From Prevotella sp. UBA6447 (GTDB taxonomy: Bacteria > Bacteroidota > Bacteroidia > Bacteroidales > Bacteroidaceae), in assembly GCA_002437115.1 (NCBI GenBank), contig DJOD01000055.1:62001-126000 (forward strand): 64,000 nucleotides of DNA, written 5' to 3'. Shown here piece by piece: positions 57,273 to 64,000 of the stretch. The translations under genes were made by a program, and so were the position numbers. The notes under the pieces were generated by a model. The model was not told where the DNA came from, ran no database searches, and saw nothing but the letters and a program-made list of their open reading frames with translations. The stretch's first letter is position 1. Each line of letters begins with the position of its first letter.

Positions 57273-58772
57273 CTATAAGTTTTCCAAATGCCCCAGCCTA
57301 TCTTTCCATCGGGCGTAAGCATCAAGGCAAGCGGTCTTGTTGTGTTCATCGGGTGCGACGGCAGCCAATCGCTTCAGTGTGCTGAACGCCTCATCGTGGC
57401 TGCCGTAGATACCACAGCCCATTCCTGCGCCCTTGGCAGCTCCAACGCTACCATCAGTCTCATACAACTCGATGGTTGCACCACTGGTGGTGGCCAGTGT
57501 GTCACGGAATATAGGGCTTAGAAACATATTGGCCTTGCCTGCATGAATTTTGCGGATGTCCATCCCCATGTGCCTCATCACCTCCATTCCATAACAGAAA
57601 GAGAAGACAATGCCCTCTTGTGCAGCACGCAAGATATGGGCACGCGTATGGCGGTTGAAATCAATTCCTTCGATGCTACAACCCACCTCGCGGTTCCCAA
57701 GAACGCGCTCTGCACCGTTGCCAAAGGGTATGACCGTGACACCATCGCTGCCAGCAGGGACAGAGGCGCAAACGTTGTTCATTTCCTGGTAGTCCAGTCC
57801 TTCAGGGGCAATATTACGACGTGCCCAAGCATTGAGGATTCCCGTGCCATTGATACACAAGAGCACTCCAAGGCGAGTCTGCTCACAGGTATAATTGACA
57901 TGAGCAAAAGTGTTCACACGACTCTTGGGGTCGTAGCCTTCTTCGCCAAGCACACCATAGACCACACCACTGGTGCCAGCCGTCGAGGCAATCTCTCCAG
58001 GATTGAACACGTTAAGCGACAAGGCATTGTTAGGTTGGTCGCCAGCACGATAAGCGATAGGGGTGCCCTCGCACAATCCAAGTTCGTCTGCCGCCCTGGC
58101 CGACACGGCACACTGAATGTCAAAGGTAGGCACAATGGAAGGCAACAAGGATTTCGATATGCCATAATATTGGAGAAGGAAATCAGCGGGAGCCTTCTTG
58201 GAGAAGTCCCAAAACATGCCTTCAGACAGTCCTCCGATGGTAGTGTTGACCTCTCCGCTAAGGCGCATGGCGATGTAGTCGCCTGGAAGCATCACGTGGT
58301 CTATCTTCTCGTAGATGTCAGGCTCATTGTCCTTTACCCATGCCAACTTGGCTGCTGTGAAATTGCCAGGAGAGTTGAGAAGGGCTCCCAAGCACCGCTC
58401 ATGCCCCAACTCATTGAATGCGCGCTGGCCATAAGGAACCGCACGCGAGTCACACCAGATGATGGCATCGCGCAGCACCTGCTTTTTTTTGTCAACACAA
58501 ACCAGTCCATGCATCTGGTAGGATATGCCAATGGCCTTCACGTCTTTGGCTTTGGCTTCTGCCTCAACCATCACTTTCCGCAGTGCCAACTTGGCATTTT
58601 CCCACCACATCTGGGGCGACTGCTCTGCCCAACCAGCCTTCAATGCTTTGATGGGAGCTTCATGCTCTGGATAAAAGGCCGAAGCAGCAGTGGCGCCCGT
58701 CTCCACGTCTACAAGCGATGCTTTCACCGAACTGGATCCTACATCTAATCCTAAAAGGTATTGTCTCTTCAT
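57273..58772 (-). CDS. xylB: Xylulokinase
   Basis: 499 residues. FGGY-kinase motifs: LLGLDVGSSSVKASLVD (phosphate 1), GISYQMHGLVCVD near 84-96, the catalytic Asp in AYRAGDQPNNALSLN near 243-257, TAGTSGVVYGVLG (phosphate 2) and SGATIELYETDGSVGAAKGAGMG near the C-terminus. It phosphorylates D-xylulose to xylulose 5-phosphate in the cytoplasm. No xylose isomerase (xylA) is in view. It heads the xylB-GH43 unit behind a TATCTTTG box. Confidence 0.93.
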   Translation of the reverse strand: MKRQYLLGLDVGSSSVKASLVDVETGATAASAFYPEHEAPIKALKAGWAEQSPQMWWENAKLALRKVMVEAEAKAKDVKAIGISYQMHGLVCVDKKKQVLRDAIIWCDSRAVPYGQRAFNELGHERCLGALLNSPGNFTAAKLAWVKDNEPDIYEKIDHVMLPGDYIAMRLSGEVNTTIGGLSEGMFWDFSKKAPADFLLQYYGISKSLLPSIVPTFDIQCAVSARAADELGLCEGTPIAYRAGDQPNNALSLNVFNPGEIASTAGTSGVVYGVLGEEGYDPKSRVNTFAHVNYTCEQTRLGVLLCINGTGILNAWARRNIAPEGLDYQEMNNVCASVPAGSDGVTVIPFGNGAERVLGNREVGCSIEGIDFNRHTRAHILRAAQEGIVFSFCYGMEVMRHMGMDIRKIHAGKANMFLSPIFRDTLATTSGATIELYETDGSVGAAKGAGMGCGIYGSHDEAFSTLKRLAAVAPDEHNKTACLDAYARWKDRLGHLENL

Positions 58773-58826
58773 GGGTTCATTTGTTTAAGTCATCAAACAC
58801 GTCAAATGTGCCGCAACATTCTTGTG

Positions 58827-58834
58827 CAAAGATA
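58827..58834 (-). promoter_or_regulatory. -7 box TATCTTTG for xylB-GH43
   Basis: Minus-strand TATCTTTG followed by C, ~55 bases before the xylB ATG. No convincing -33. Confidence 0.55.
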
Positions 58835-58904
58835 TTAAAAAATGTCCATAAAGCATGATTGCGAAAAAACAATTCCTTCTGTCACTGATTTCCTGCACGA
58901 AACA

Positions 58905-60176
58905 TCACTTGGTGTTCCACCGCAAGCCCACAGTCAAGCTGAATCCCAAGGGTCGATCCGTATAGGCAGACTCAACCCCACTTCCATTTTTGAAATGGTA
59001 GTTCACACCTGGCTCAGCATAGATGCCAACCGACTTCGACAGGGAGAAGCCTATGCCCGCAGCCGCGCCAACGCTTAACAAAAGTCTGCCTTCTGTAACA
59101 GACTCGTCGCCCGAATCGCATTGATAGTTTCCCTTCACCAACTTCTCCACCTCTCCTCCAGCTGTAGCGTAAACATGAAGGCGACGAGTACTCCACAAGT
59201 CATAGCTTACACCCACGGGCACACCTATATAATGAAGGCTCTGGATCCCGATGATGTCATGTGGATTCACAGCATCCTTAAAGTCTGATTTCAAATAAGC
59301 ATAGTTCAAGCCTGTCTGCAAACTCCAGCGATTGCCAAGCGGCACACGCACTGACACGCCCACCTTTACGGGTTGATAGTGCTTAGCATTGCCCCCAGGC
59401 ACTTGTGCATGGCCAATGCCCGCCAACGACGAATTCTTATCGCCCAAGCCATAGCCAAATGGCGCAGAGACATAGTAGTCAAGATACTGGCTGCCAGCTA
59501 CTCCGTCAAGGTTTAAGCTCGGCATGCCCGACACATGGGCAGACAACTGCACGGAACCTCGGTTAGCCATCTCGTCCCCCAAGCCATTCTCAACAGAGGT
59601 TTGTTGCGTATGGCGTTGGACGGAAGATCGTTCAACGACCTTGCCGCGCACCACGTTGCTCACCTGTCCAGACAAACTATCGTGACAGCCATCCACTACC
59701 TGCTCACGCATATGGCCAGCATCAGCCAACGCAAGTTGGGCAGTAGACAAGACAGCGTGCGAAGCTCTTTCTGACCCACAGGCAGCTTCATCGGTTCCCG
59801 CCATCCATGCCTTGACCTTAGTCATTGTAGCCACAAGGGGAGACGCATCCAGCCCATTGGCGTTACTAACAAGATGGCGCACTTCTTGTTGAGCAGACGA
59901 GTCAGGCAATCTAAGACGACCTATGATTGGTTGCTCCTCCTGGTTGGCACGCGGCCAAAAGCAGACACCCAATATCACAGCCGCAGCCACAACGGCAGCC
60001 ACAGCTTCCCCGCGCCCCACACGAAAGCCAAGCAGACGAGCCTGGCACTTGCCGTAGGCCGGTCGGAGATTTCGGCGTGCCATCTCCTTCTTGATGTCAC
60101 TTAGCAATCCTTGAGGGGCGTTGCATTGGGCATCCTGGAGAATTTTGCGTGTGTCATTTGTCCAATTCCTGTTCAT
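58905..60176 (-). CDS. Anti-sigma-like membrane protein with C-terminal beta-barrel region
   Basis: 423 residues. A cytoplasmic N-terminus (about 1-55, Lys/Arg-rich) precedes one membrane helix (AVAAVVAAAVILGVCFWP, about 58-75), a polar Ser/Gln-rich linker (80-225) and a C-terminal ~190-residue region of outer-membrane-barrel strands (VKVGVSVRVPLGNRWSLQTGLNYAYL, GIGFSLSKSVGIYAEPGVNYHF) ending in an aromatic-rich GLRWNTK. It overlaps the sigma gene by 4 bases, the standard pairing for an ECF sigma and its partner. A zinc-type anti-sigma motif (HxxxCxxC) is not seen. Confidence 0.75.
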   Translation of the reverse strand: MNRNWTNDTRKILQDAQCNAPQGLLSDIKKEMARRNLRPAYGKCQARLLGFRVGRGEAVAAVVAAAVILGVCFWPRANQEEQPIIGRLRLPDSSAQQEVRHLVSNANGLDASPLVATMTKVKAWMAGTDEAACGSERASHAVLSTAQLALADAGHMREQVVDGCHDSLSGQVSNVVRGKVVERSSVQRHTQQTSVENGLGDEMANRGSVQLSAHVSGMPSLNLDGVAGSQYLDYYVSAPFGYGLGDKNSSLAGIGHAQVPGGNAKHYQPVKVGVSVRVPLGNRWSLQTGLNYAYLKSDFKDAVNPHDIIGIQSLHYIGVPVGVSYDLWSTRRLHVYATAGGEVEKLVKGNYQCDSGDESVTEGRLLLSVGAAAGIGFSLSKSVGIYAEPGVNYHFKNGSGVESAYTDRPLGFSLTVGLRWNTK

Positions 60177-60733
60177 TGCCTGTTTCGTTTATAATCCTTG
60201 ATGATACGAGCCAACATATTTCTGGCCCTATGTAGCTGCGAGGCTGACGTGTCGGGCTTGATGTCAAGCAACCTTGCTATTTCCTTGTGGCTCTTGCCTT
60301 CCACCACATAGAGGTTAAGAACCGTTCGGTAACCATCTGGCAACTGCCGCACGAGGTTGGCAAGTTCGTTTGCTGTCAGTCCATCAGTCTCGGGGTCATC
60401 GTCGGGTAAATCCGGTGGGTCGGCTTCCATGCGGTCAATGGGAGATCGGCTACGCTGACGCAACCATTGCAAGCTCTCATTCACCACGATACGCCCTATC
60501 CAAGCCTTGAGGGAGCCCACACCACGATAGTCGAACTTGCCAATAGTAGTGAAAATCTTGATGAAAGATTCTTGGAGAACATCCCTCACATCATCATCGT
60601 CTGAAATATATCGGGCACAGATAGCCGTGAGATAGTTGGCATATTCAGAGTATAGCATTTCCATAGCCGAAGCATCGCCCCGACGAAAAAGATTCACTAT
60701 CGCTTGTTCCCTGTCGTTTCCCAATATACGCAT
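60173..60733 (-). CDS. ECF RNA polymerase sigma factor
   Basis: 186 residues from MRILGNDREQ; an in-frame ATG at 60754 would add 7. Region 2 (LYSEYANYLTAICARYISDDDDVRDVLQESFIKIF, WIGRIVVNESLQWLRQ) and region 4 (LPDGYRTVLNLYVVEGKSHKEIARLLDIKPDTSASQLHRARNML) are complete, with no region 1 or 3. It redirects RNA polymerase to a small regulon, likely controlled by the coupled membrane protein. A TACATTTG box ends just before 60733, supporting the shorter start. Confidence 0.92.
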   Translation of the reverse strand: MRILGNDREQAIVNLFRRGDASAMEMLYSEYANYLTAICARYISDDDDVRDVLQESFIKIFTTIGKFDYRGVGSLKAWIGRIVVNESLQWLRQRSRSPIDRMEADPPDLPDDDPETDGLTANELANLVRQLPDGYRTVLNLYVVEGKSHKEIARLLDIKPDTSASQLHRARNMLARIIKDYKRNRQ

Positions 60734-60741
60734 TCCAAATG

Positions 60742-60749
60742 CAAATGTA
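60742..60749 (-). promoter_or_regulatory. -7-like box TACATTTG at the sigma factor start
   Basis: Minus-strand TACATTTG followed by C lies between two possible ATGs (60754 and 60733). If real, it leaves only a few leader bases before 60733. Confidence 0.4.
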
Positions 60750-60754
60750 GCCAT

Positions 60755-61041
60755 TTTTCACGGCTCCTCACGATTTCGACATGTTTTCTTATTAAGAAAT
60801 GCGCGAAGCATCAGAAACTTGCACACGCCCAAACAAAAAAACTTTTATCCGCGAAGGACACATAACACTGTTTATATCAAAAGGCTTTTCCTAAAGTGAC
60901 AAGGCCACAACAGAATCAGTTGCCACGGATAGAAAAATATTTGGCCTTCGGATGCAAGGATATCAGGCAATCCGCATTTACTCTATGAAAACTTGATGGC
61001 AACATCATTAAAATAAACCAAACATAAACAAAACAACTATC
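60755..61041. other. Intergenic region upstream of DUF4840-like gene
   Basis: 287 bases between the divergent sigma gene and the DUF4840-like lipoprotein gene. It must hold the lipoprotein promoter, but no good TAnnTTTG box was found, and no ORF or RNA is evident. Confidence 0.4.
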
Positions 61042-61644
61042 ATGAAAAAGTTTCATCTCATCACCATGATGATTTGCTGCGTGGCAGCAGTGGTCTTTAC
61101 CGCCTGCAACGACGACGATGACTACAAAGGTCTCACTCCAGAACAGAAAACAGAGGCTTGCAACATCGTGAAAGGTGTCTATGAGGGTGAGCTGATTTAT
61201 CCATCGGCAAACCCCAGTGACAAGTCAGACGTGTCCGACACTTTGGACGCGAAATGGGAAATCAAGAGCGACTCGGTTATGGTGATTCGCAACTTCCCCA
61301 TGAGCCTCCTTGCCACCAACGTCTCCAACAAGGATCTTGCAGAAGCGTTGAAAACGCAACAGGCACGCGACATGAAGTGCTACATCGACTTCGCACAAGT
61401 GACTCCTGTCACTTTCTTCATCAACCCGACATTGCAGAGCTTCACGCTCAACTACGGCGGCAAGGACCATCTTGTGCAGATTGCCATGCTTGGCAACAAC
61501 ATCTACTCATTTGGTGCCTACGACTCAACCAAGAAGCTGTTGCAGATGCAGATTGTTGAAGCGGCTATCTACGTGAACGGCATCTTGCAGAAGAGTGCAT
61601 TGGGGTCTGCTGTTCCTTTTATCTTTAGGGCTACCAAACAATAA
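61042..61644 (+). CDS. DUF4840-like putative lipoprotein (copy 2)
   Basis: 200 residues. Signal peptide MKKFHLITMMICCVAAVVFTAC with the lipidated Cys22, then the acidic NDDDDD run typical of surface-exported lipoproteins. LTPEQKTEACNIVKGVYEGEL, then KSDSVMVIRNFPMSLLATNVS and a beta-rich remainder, parallel the protein at 18750-19367 (LTQAQVTQAMNTMKGDYTGT, DTAMIIHDFPVSSLAEGV). They are paralogues. The function is unknown. It diverges from the sigma operon. Confidence 0.72.
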   Translation: MKKFHLITMMICCVAAVVFTACNDDDDYKGLTPEQKTEACNIVKGVYEGELIYPSANPSDKSDVSDTLDAKWEIKSDSVMVIRNFPMSLLATNVSNKDLAEALKTQQARDMKCYIDFAQVTPVTFFINPTLQSFTLNYGGKDHLVQIAMLGNNIYSFGAYDSTKKLLQMQIVEAAIYVNGILQKSALGSAVPFIFRATKQ

Positions 61645-61730
61645 GAAACTCATAGTTTAAACGGACAGAGCCTATCATACTCTCACACGCTCCGTCGGAT
61701 TACCACCACTCGAGCAAGAGGCATAAAAAG

Positions 61731-61765
61731 GTCTGGCAGTTCATTACGGCTGCCAGACTTTTTTT
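61731..61765 (+). terminator. Terminator of the DUF4840-like gene
   Basis: GTCTGGCAG (61731-61739) pairs with CTGCCAGAC (61750-61758), followed by seven T. Confidence 0.9.
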
Positions 61766-61825
61766 ATTTCTTCTTAAAAGCAGGAAACGTAAACACAAAA
61801 CTTGCCAACGTGAACAACAAAAAAA

Positions 61826-61850
61826 TCCTGTAAGCAAAACGCCTACAGGA
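61826..61850 (-). terminator. Terminator of the tRNA-Met gene
   Basis: TCCTGTA (61826-61832) pairs with TACAGGA (61844-61850). The minus strand then runs into a seven-base T-tract, 11 bases past the tRNA 3' end. Confidence 0.85.
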
Positions 61851-61860
61851 CTTATTAACG

Positions 61861-61934
61861 TAGCGGGGGTGGGTCACGATCCCACGACCTCCGGATTATG
61901 AATCCGACGCTCTAACCAGCTGAGCTATCCCGCC
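61861..61934 (-). tRNA. tRNA-Met (anticodon CAT)
   Basis: 74 bases on the minus strand, starting GGCGGGA. The D-stem GCTC/GAGC, anticodon stem TCGGA/TCCGG with loop TTCATAA (anticodon CAT) and T-stem GTGGG/CCCAC are clear. The discriminator is A and CCA is not encoded. Two oddities: position 7-66 is an A-C mismatch, and the T-loop reads ATCGTGA rather than TTCRANN. It could be elongator Met or tRNA-Ile2 (modified CAT). It has its own promoter and terminator. Confidence 0.9.
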
Positions 61935-61967
61935 ATCATTTTCAGCTTCTCTTCCGAAAAGCGATTG

Positions 61968-61999
61968 CAAAGGTAGTCATTTATTTTTGTTCCTCCAAA
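61968..61999 (-). promoter_or_regulatory. Promoter of the tRNA-Met gene
   Basis: Minus-strand TACCTTTG (61975-61968) with TTTG (61999-61996) 20 bases upstream. Transcription would start ~27 bases before the mature tRNA. Confidence 0.7.
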
Positions 62000-62094
62000 T
62001 TTTCTGGCAGAATTATTTCGTCGGAAAACAAAATTCATTGACTTTCATGGATTTGACAGTAGCAAGTTTCGCATACACCTCATGCTTTCACGCC

Positions 62095-63078
62095 TTAAGC
62101 CTTTTGTTCAAGCCCTTTCTTGCGCACCAGCCAAATCTCCACCGAGTTGATGATGTTCTGCCACAGGATGTAGCAGCCTGGCCCTACGGAACTCAAGGGG
62201 TTGAGGAAAGCCGTGGAAACCCAAATGGAAAAAGCGGTGTTCTTCTGCCCTAAACTTTGTCCAGCCTCAATGGTCTTGCCGAAATAATGGCCTATGAAAC
62301 GTCCAGTAGCAAACTGGATGATGCAAAGCACCAATCCCATCAAGGCGATGGACAACAGAAACACCATCGAAGTCTCATGCCAAGCCTCAGCGATATTCAT
62401 GGCCGTGGTACCTGAGACCACTACGAGCGACCCGCCCCAAAGGTAATAGCTCAAGTCGGGAATGGAGACGATACGACGCTGCAAACGCGGGAAAGCGTGC
62501 TTGGTGACAAAAGCGAAAAGCATGGGCAGCAACAATACGGCACTTACTTTCCACAAAATCTGTATGAACACAGAAAAGAATTCTATATGCGAAGCGGCTT
62601 CCGTGGCTTGCGGCAATATGGGGAAGCAAAGTGGGATGAGCAACGCCGAAAGGAAATTGGACAAGAATGTGTATGTCGTCATCTCCTCAAGGTTGCCACC
62701 AAGCTTAGCCGTTACCACAGGAGCGGCAGCGGCACAGGGACCTATGATGCACACCAGGACTGACTCAATCAGAACCAGTTGTTCCCCTGTGACATCAAGA
62801 ACAACCGCAGCCCCCACCAAGATCAGCACGAAGACTATTTGCTGAACACAAATCCACAAATGCCACTTGACAGGCAACAATTTGCGGAAATCGACCTTGC
62901 AAAACGTGACATACAAAATAAGGAACATGAAGTCGGGAAGCACATGGTCGTTATAAGGAGCATACCACTGTCCGATGGGCTTCAAGAATGAAACTGAGCT
63001 GAAAAGAACATAGACACATATACCTGTGAAAATGGCCACAGGAAGCGTCCAATTTTTCAAAAACCTAATAAGTGACAT
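62095..63078 (-). CDS. Bile acid:sodium symporter (BASS/SBF-like) family transporter
   Basis: 327 residues from MSLIRFLKNWTLPVAIFTGI, with about nine or ten membrane helices. The crossover segments IGPCAAAAPVVTAKLGGNLEE near 120-140 and the late NTAFSIWVSTAFLNPLSSVGPGCYILWQN near 278-306 are typical of SBF-like sodium-coupled transporters. The solute is unknown; bile-acid transport is not implied by the family name. It starts 13 bases after the M23 peptidase stop on the same strand. Confidence 0.82.
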   Translation of the reverse strand: MSLIRFLKNWTLPVAIFTGICVYVLFSSVSFLKPIGQWYAPYNDHVLPDFMFLILYVTFCKVDFRKLLPVKWHLWICVQQIVFVLILVGAAVVLDVTGEQLVLIESVLVCIIGPCAAAAPVVTAKLGGNLEEMTTYTFLSNFLSALLIPLCFPILPQATEAASHIEFFSVFIQILWKVSAVLLLPMLFAFVTKHAFPRLQRRIVSIPDLSYYLWGGSLVVVSGTTAMNIAEAWHETSMVFLLSIALMGLVLCIIQFATGRFIGHYFGKTIEAGQSLGQKNTAFSIWVSTAFLNPLSSVGPGCYILWQNIINSVEIWLVRKKGLEQKA

Positions 63079-63091
63079 ATCTATCGATTGA

Positions 63092-64000
63092 TTATTTAAT
63101 CGTCCCATTGCTCCCCAGCGTCAGCACCCCTGCTTTCAACTGGTGGCTGGCATGGTCGAAGAACACACCAGGGTTGATGGAGCGATTCTTGAAACGCAAC
63201 TCAAAATGCAGGTGAGGCGTAGTGGCACGCCCTGTCCGTCCTGTGTAGCCAATCACCTGTCCAGCTTTCACCTTCTGCCCTATTGACACAATATTTTTCG
63301 ACTGGTGACTGTAACAGGTAGAAAAGCCATAGGCATGTCGGATTACGATGTAGTTACCATAAGCGTAATAAGGTCCCGATTGCACCACCACCCCGTCGAA
63401 TGCTGCCAGCACTTCATCATTGGGCTTGGTCTTGATGTCCACGCCCGAATGGGTCTTTCTGCCACGCCTACCATAAGGACTGATGACTCGGGCTCCAGGC
63501 AGCGGATACGACCAGCGTTCCTTTTCCATCTTGCTCAAGTCAATCTGGAACGTGGAACTCTTCAAGAAAGGGTCCTCGTCCACGTCATCGGGATCGAGCG
63601 ATACCTTTTGTTGCTTTTCCCCCTTCACAACAGACAGGTCAACGAGATCGCCGTTCTTGCGGCACACGACCACCTGCCTGCGCAACCGGTGACTCTTTGT
63701 CTCAAGGATGATTTCCGGGTTTACCCAGCAACCGTTGACCAAAATGGCAAAAAGGCAAGCCGCTTTCCTGCCATCCCCACCTACGATTGCAATGGTCTGC
63801 CCTGCCTTGACACGCTGGCCTACCTTCACCAAGTTCTGCGCATTTTGGCCATAAACCGTTTCCAAGCCATTGTCATGTCGAATGACAACCAAGTTGCCAT
63901 ATTGCTCCGACTTGCGCGACAACCTCACCATCCCCGCAAACATCGCCTTCACGGCATCTCCTCGCGAGGTGGCAATCTCAAGCGCCTGTCCTCCTTTCAC
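63092..64000 (-). CDS. M23 (LytM) peptidase family protein, double domain (5' end beyond window)
   Basis: 302 codons visible, open to the window edge, so the N-terminus and signal peptide are missing. The C-terminal LytM domain is catalytically complete: GRRGRKTHSGVDIKTKPNDE (His and Asp) and RATTPHLHFELRFKN (HxH). The upstream ~110 residues form a second LytM-like domain (VYGQNAQNLVKVGQRVKAGQ, then GGDGRKAACLFAILVNGCWVNPE) in which the metal-binding residues are replaced. It likely cleaves peptidoglycan crosslinks or activates such enzymes in the periplasm. Confidence 0.9.
   Translation of the reverse strand: MKGGQALEIATSRGDAVKAMFAGMVRLSRKSEQYGNLVVIRHDNGLETVYGQNAQNLVKVGQRVKAGQTIAIVGGDGRKAACLFAILVNGCWVNPEIILETKSHRLRRQVVVCRKNGDLVDLSVVKGEKQQKVSLDPDDVDEDPFLKSSTFQIDLSKMEKERWSYPLPGARVISPYGRRGRKTHSGVDIKTKPNDEVLAAFDGVVVQSGPYYAYGNYIVIRHAYGFSTCYSHQSKNIVSIGQKVKAGQVIGYTGRTGRATTPHLHFELRFKNRSINPGVFFDHASHQLKAGVLTLGSNGTIK

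Noticed and set aside
1..64000. CRISPR arrays, rRNA operons, prophage, integrative elements
   Set aside because: No regularly spaced repeats, rRNA signatures, integrases or phage structural genes were seen on either strand.

Overview
The window looks like a chromosomal segment from a member of the Bacteroidales, most likely Prevotella or a close relative. Three things support this. Nearly every transcription unit is preceded by the Bacteroidetes -7 box TAnnTTTG, sometimes with a TTTG about 20 bases upstream. Lineage markers are present: GldH, PorT, DUF3098, a BT_3928-like DoxX protein, an ExbB-ExbD-ExbD-TonB-PstS-TPR cluster and an ECF sigma factor coupled to an anti-sigma/barrel protein. Lipoprotein signal peptides are abundant. 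There are no rRNA genes, CRISPR arrays, integrases or prophage modules. One tRNA-Met(CAT) and one decayed transposase relic were found.

Layout. 1-2.1 kb: DUF3098 protein (cut by the edge), FtsX and a divergent radical SAM enzyme. 2.4-4.3 kb: a GNAT-TagA fusion translationally coupled to an esterase. 4.4-11.7 kb: a leftward RND efflux operon (membrane fusion protein, pump, outer membrane factor) that ends in an LpxA-like acyltransferase. A perfect 12-bp inverted repeat covers its promoter. 11.7-13.2 kb: CCA-type nucleotidyltransferase. 13.9-20.2 kb: rightward housekeeping genes (lipoprotein, DUF1599, BT_3928-like, tpiA, SPOR protein, folE, DUF4840-like lipoprotein, exoIII). 20.5-24 kb: a TonB-C exported protein, an Fsr-type MFS transporter and a HAD phosphatase. 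24.3-28.2 kb: metF-holB-ricT-gldH. 28.3-34.7 kb: the convergent cell-shape operon, in gene order purH1-mreB-mreC-mreD-mrdA-rodA.

34.9-37.2 kb: small exported protein, PorT, a 56-residue 2[4Fe-4S] ferredoxin and a frameshifted lipoprotein. 37.4-43 kb: exbB-exbD-exbD-tonB-pstS-like-TPR. 43.1-47.7 kb: lptF-ribBA-aspC. 48.4-49.8 kb: a stand-alone AICAR transformylase and a small basic protein. 50-53 kb: HTH-like small protein, a beta-barrel receptor and an exported zinc-ribbon protein. 53.3 kb: rplS. 53.8-55.4 kb: a two-gene 5'-nucleotidase with its domains in reversed order. 55.6-58.8 kb: xylB and GH43 (xylose/xyloside use). 58.9-60.8 kb: ECF sigma factor with an anti-sigma/barrel partner. 61-64 kb: second DUF4840-like lipoprotein, tRNA-Met, a bile-acid-symporter-type transporter and an M23 peptidase cut by the edge.

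Most genes are core functions. The most notable departures are the bifunctional PurH split into two monofunctional genes 14 kb apart, the LpxA paralogue at the end of an efflux operon, the TonB/PstS/TPR cluster with no Pst permease, the GNAT-TagA fusion, and several genes whose promoter box lies almost on the start codon. I did not find a system I could defend as wholly undescribed.
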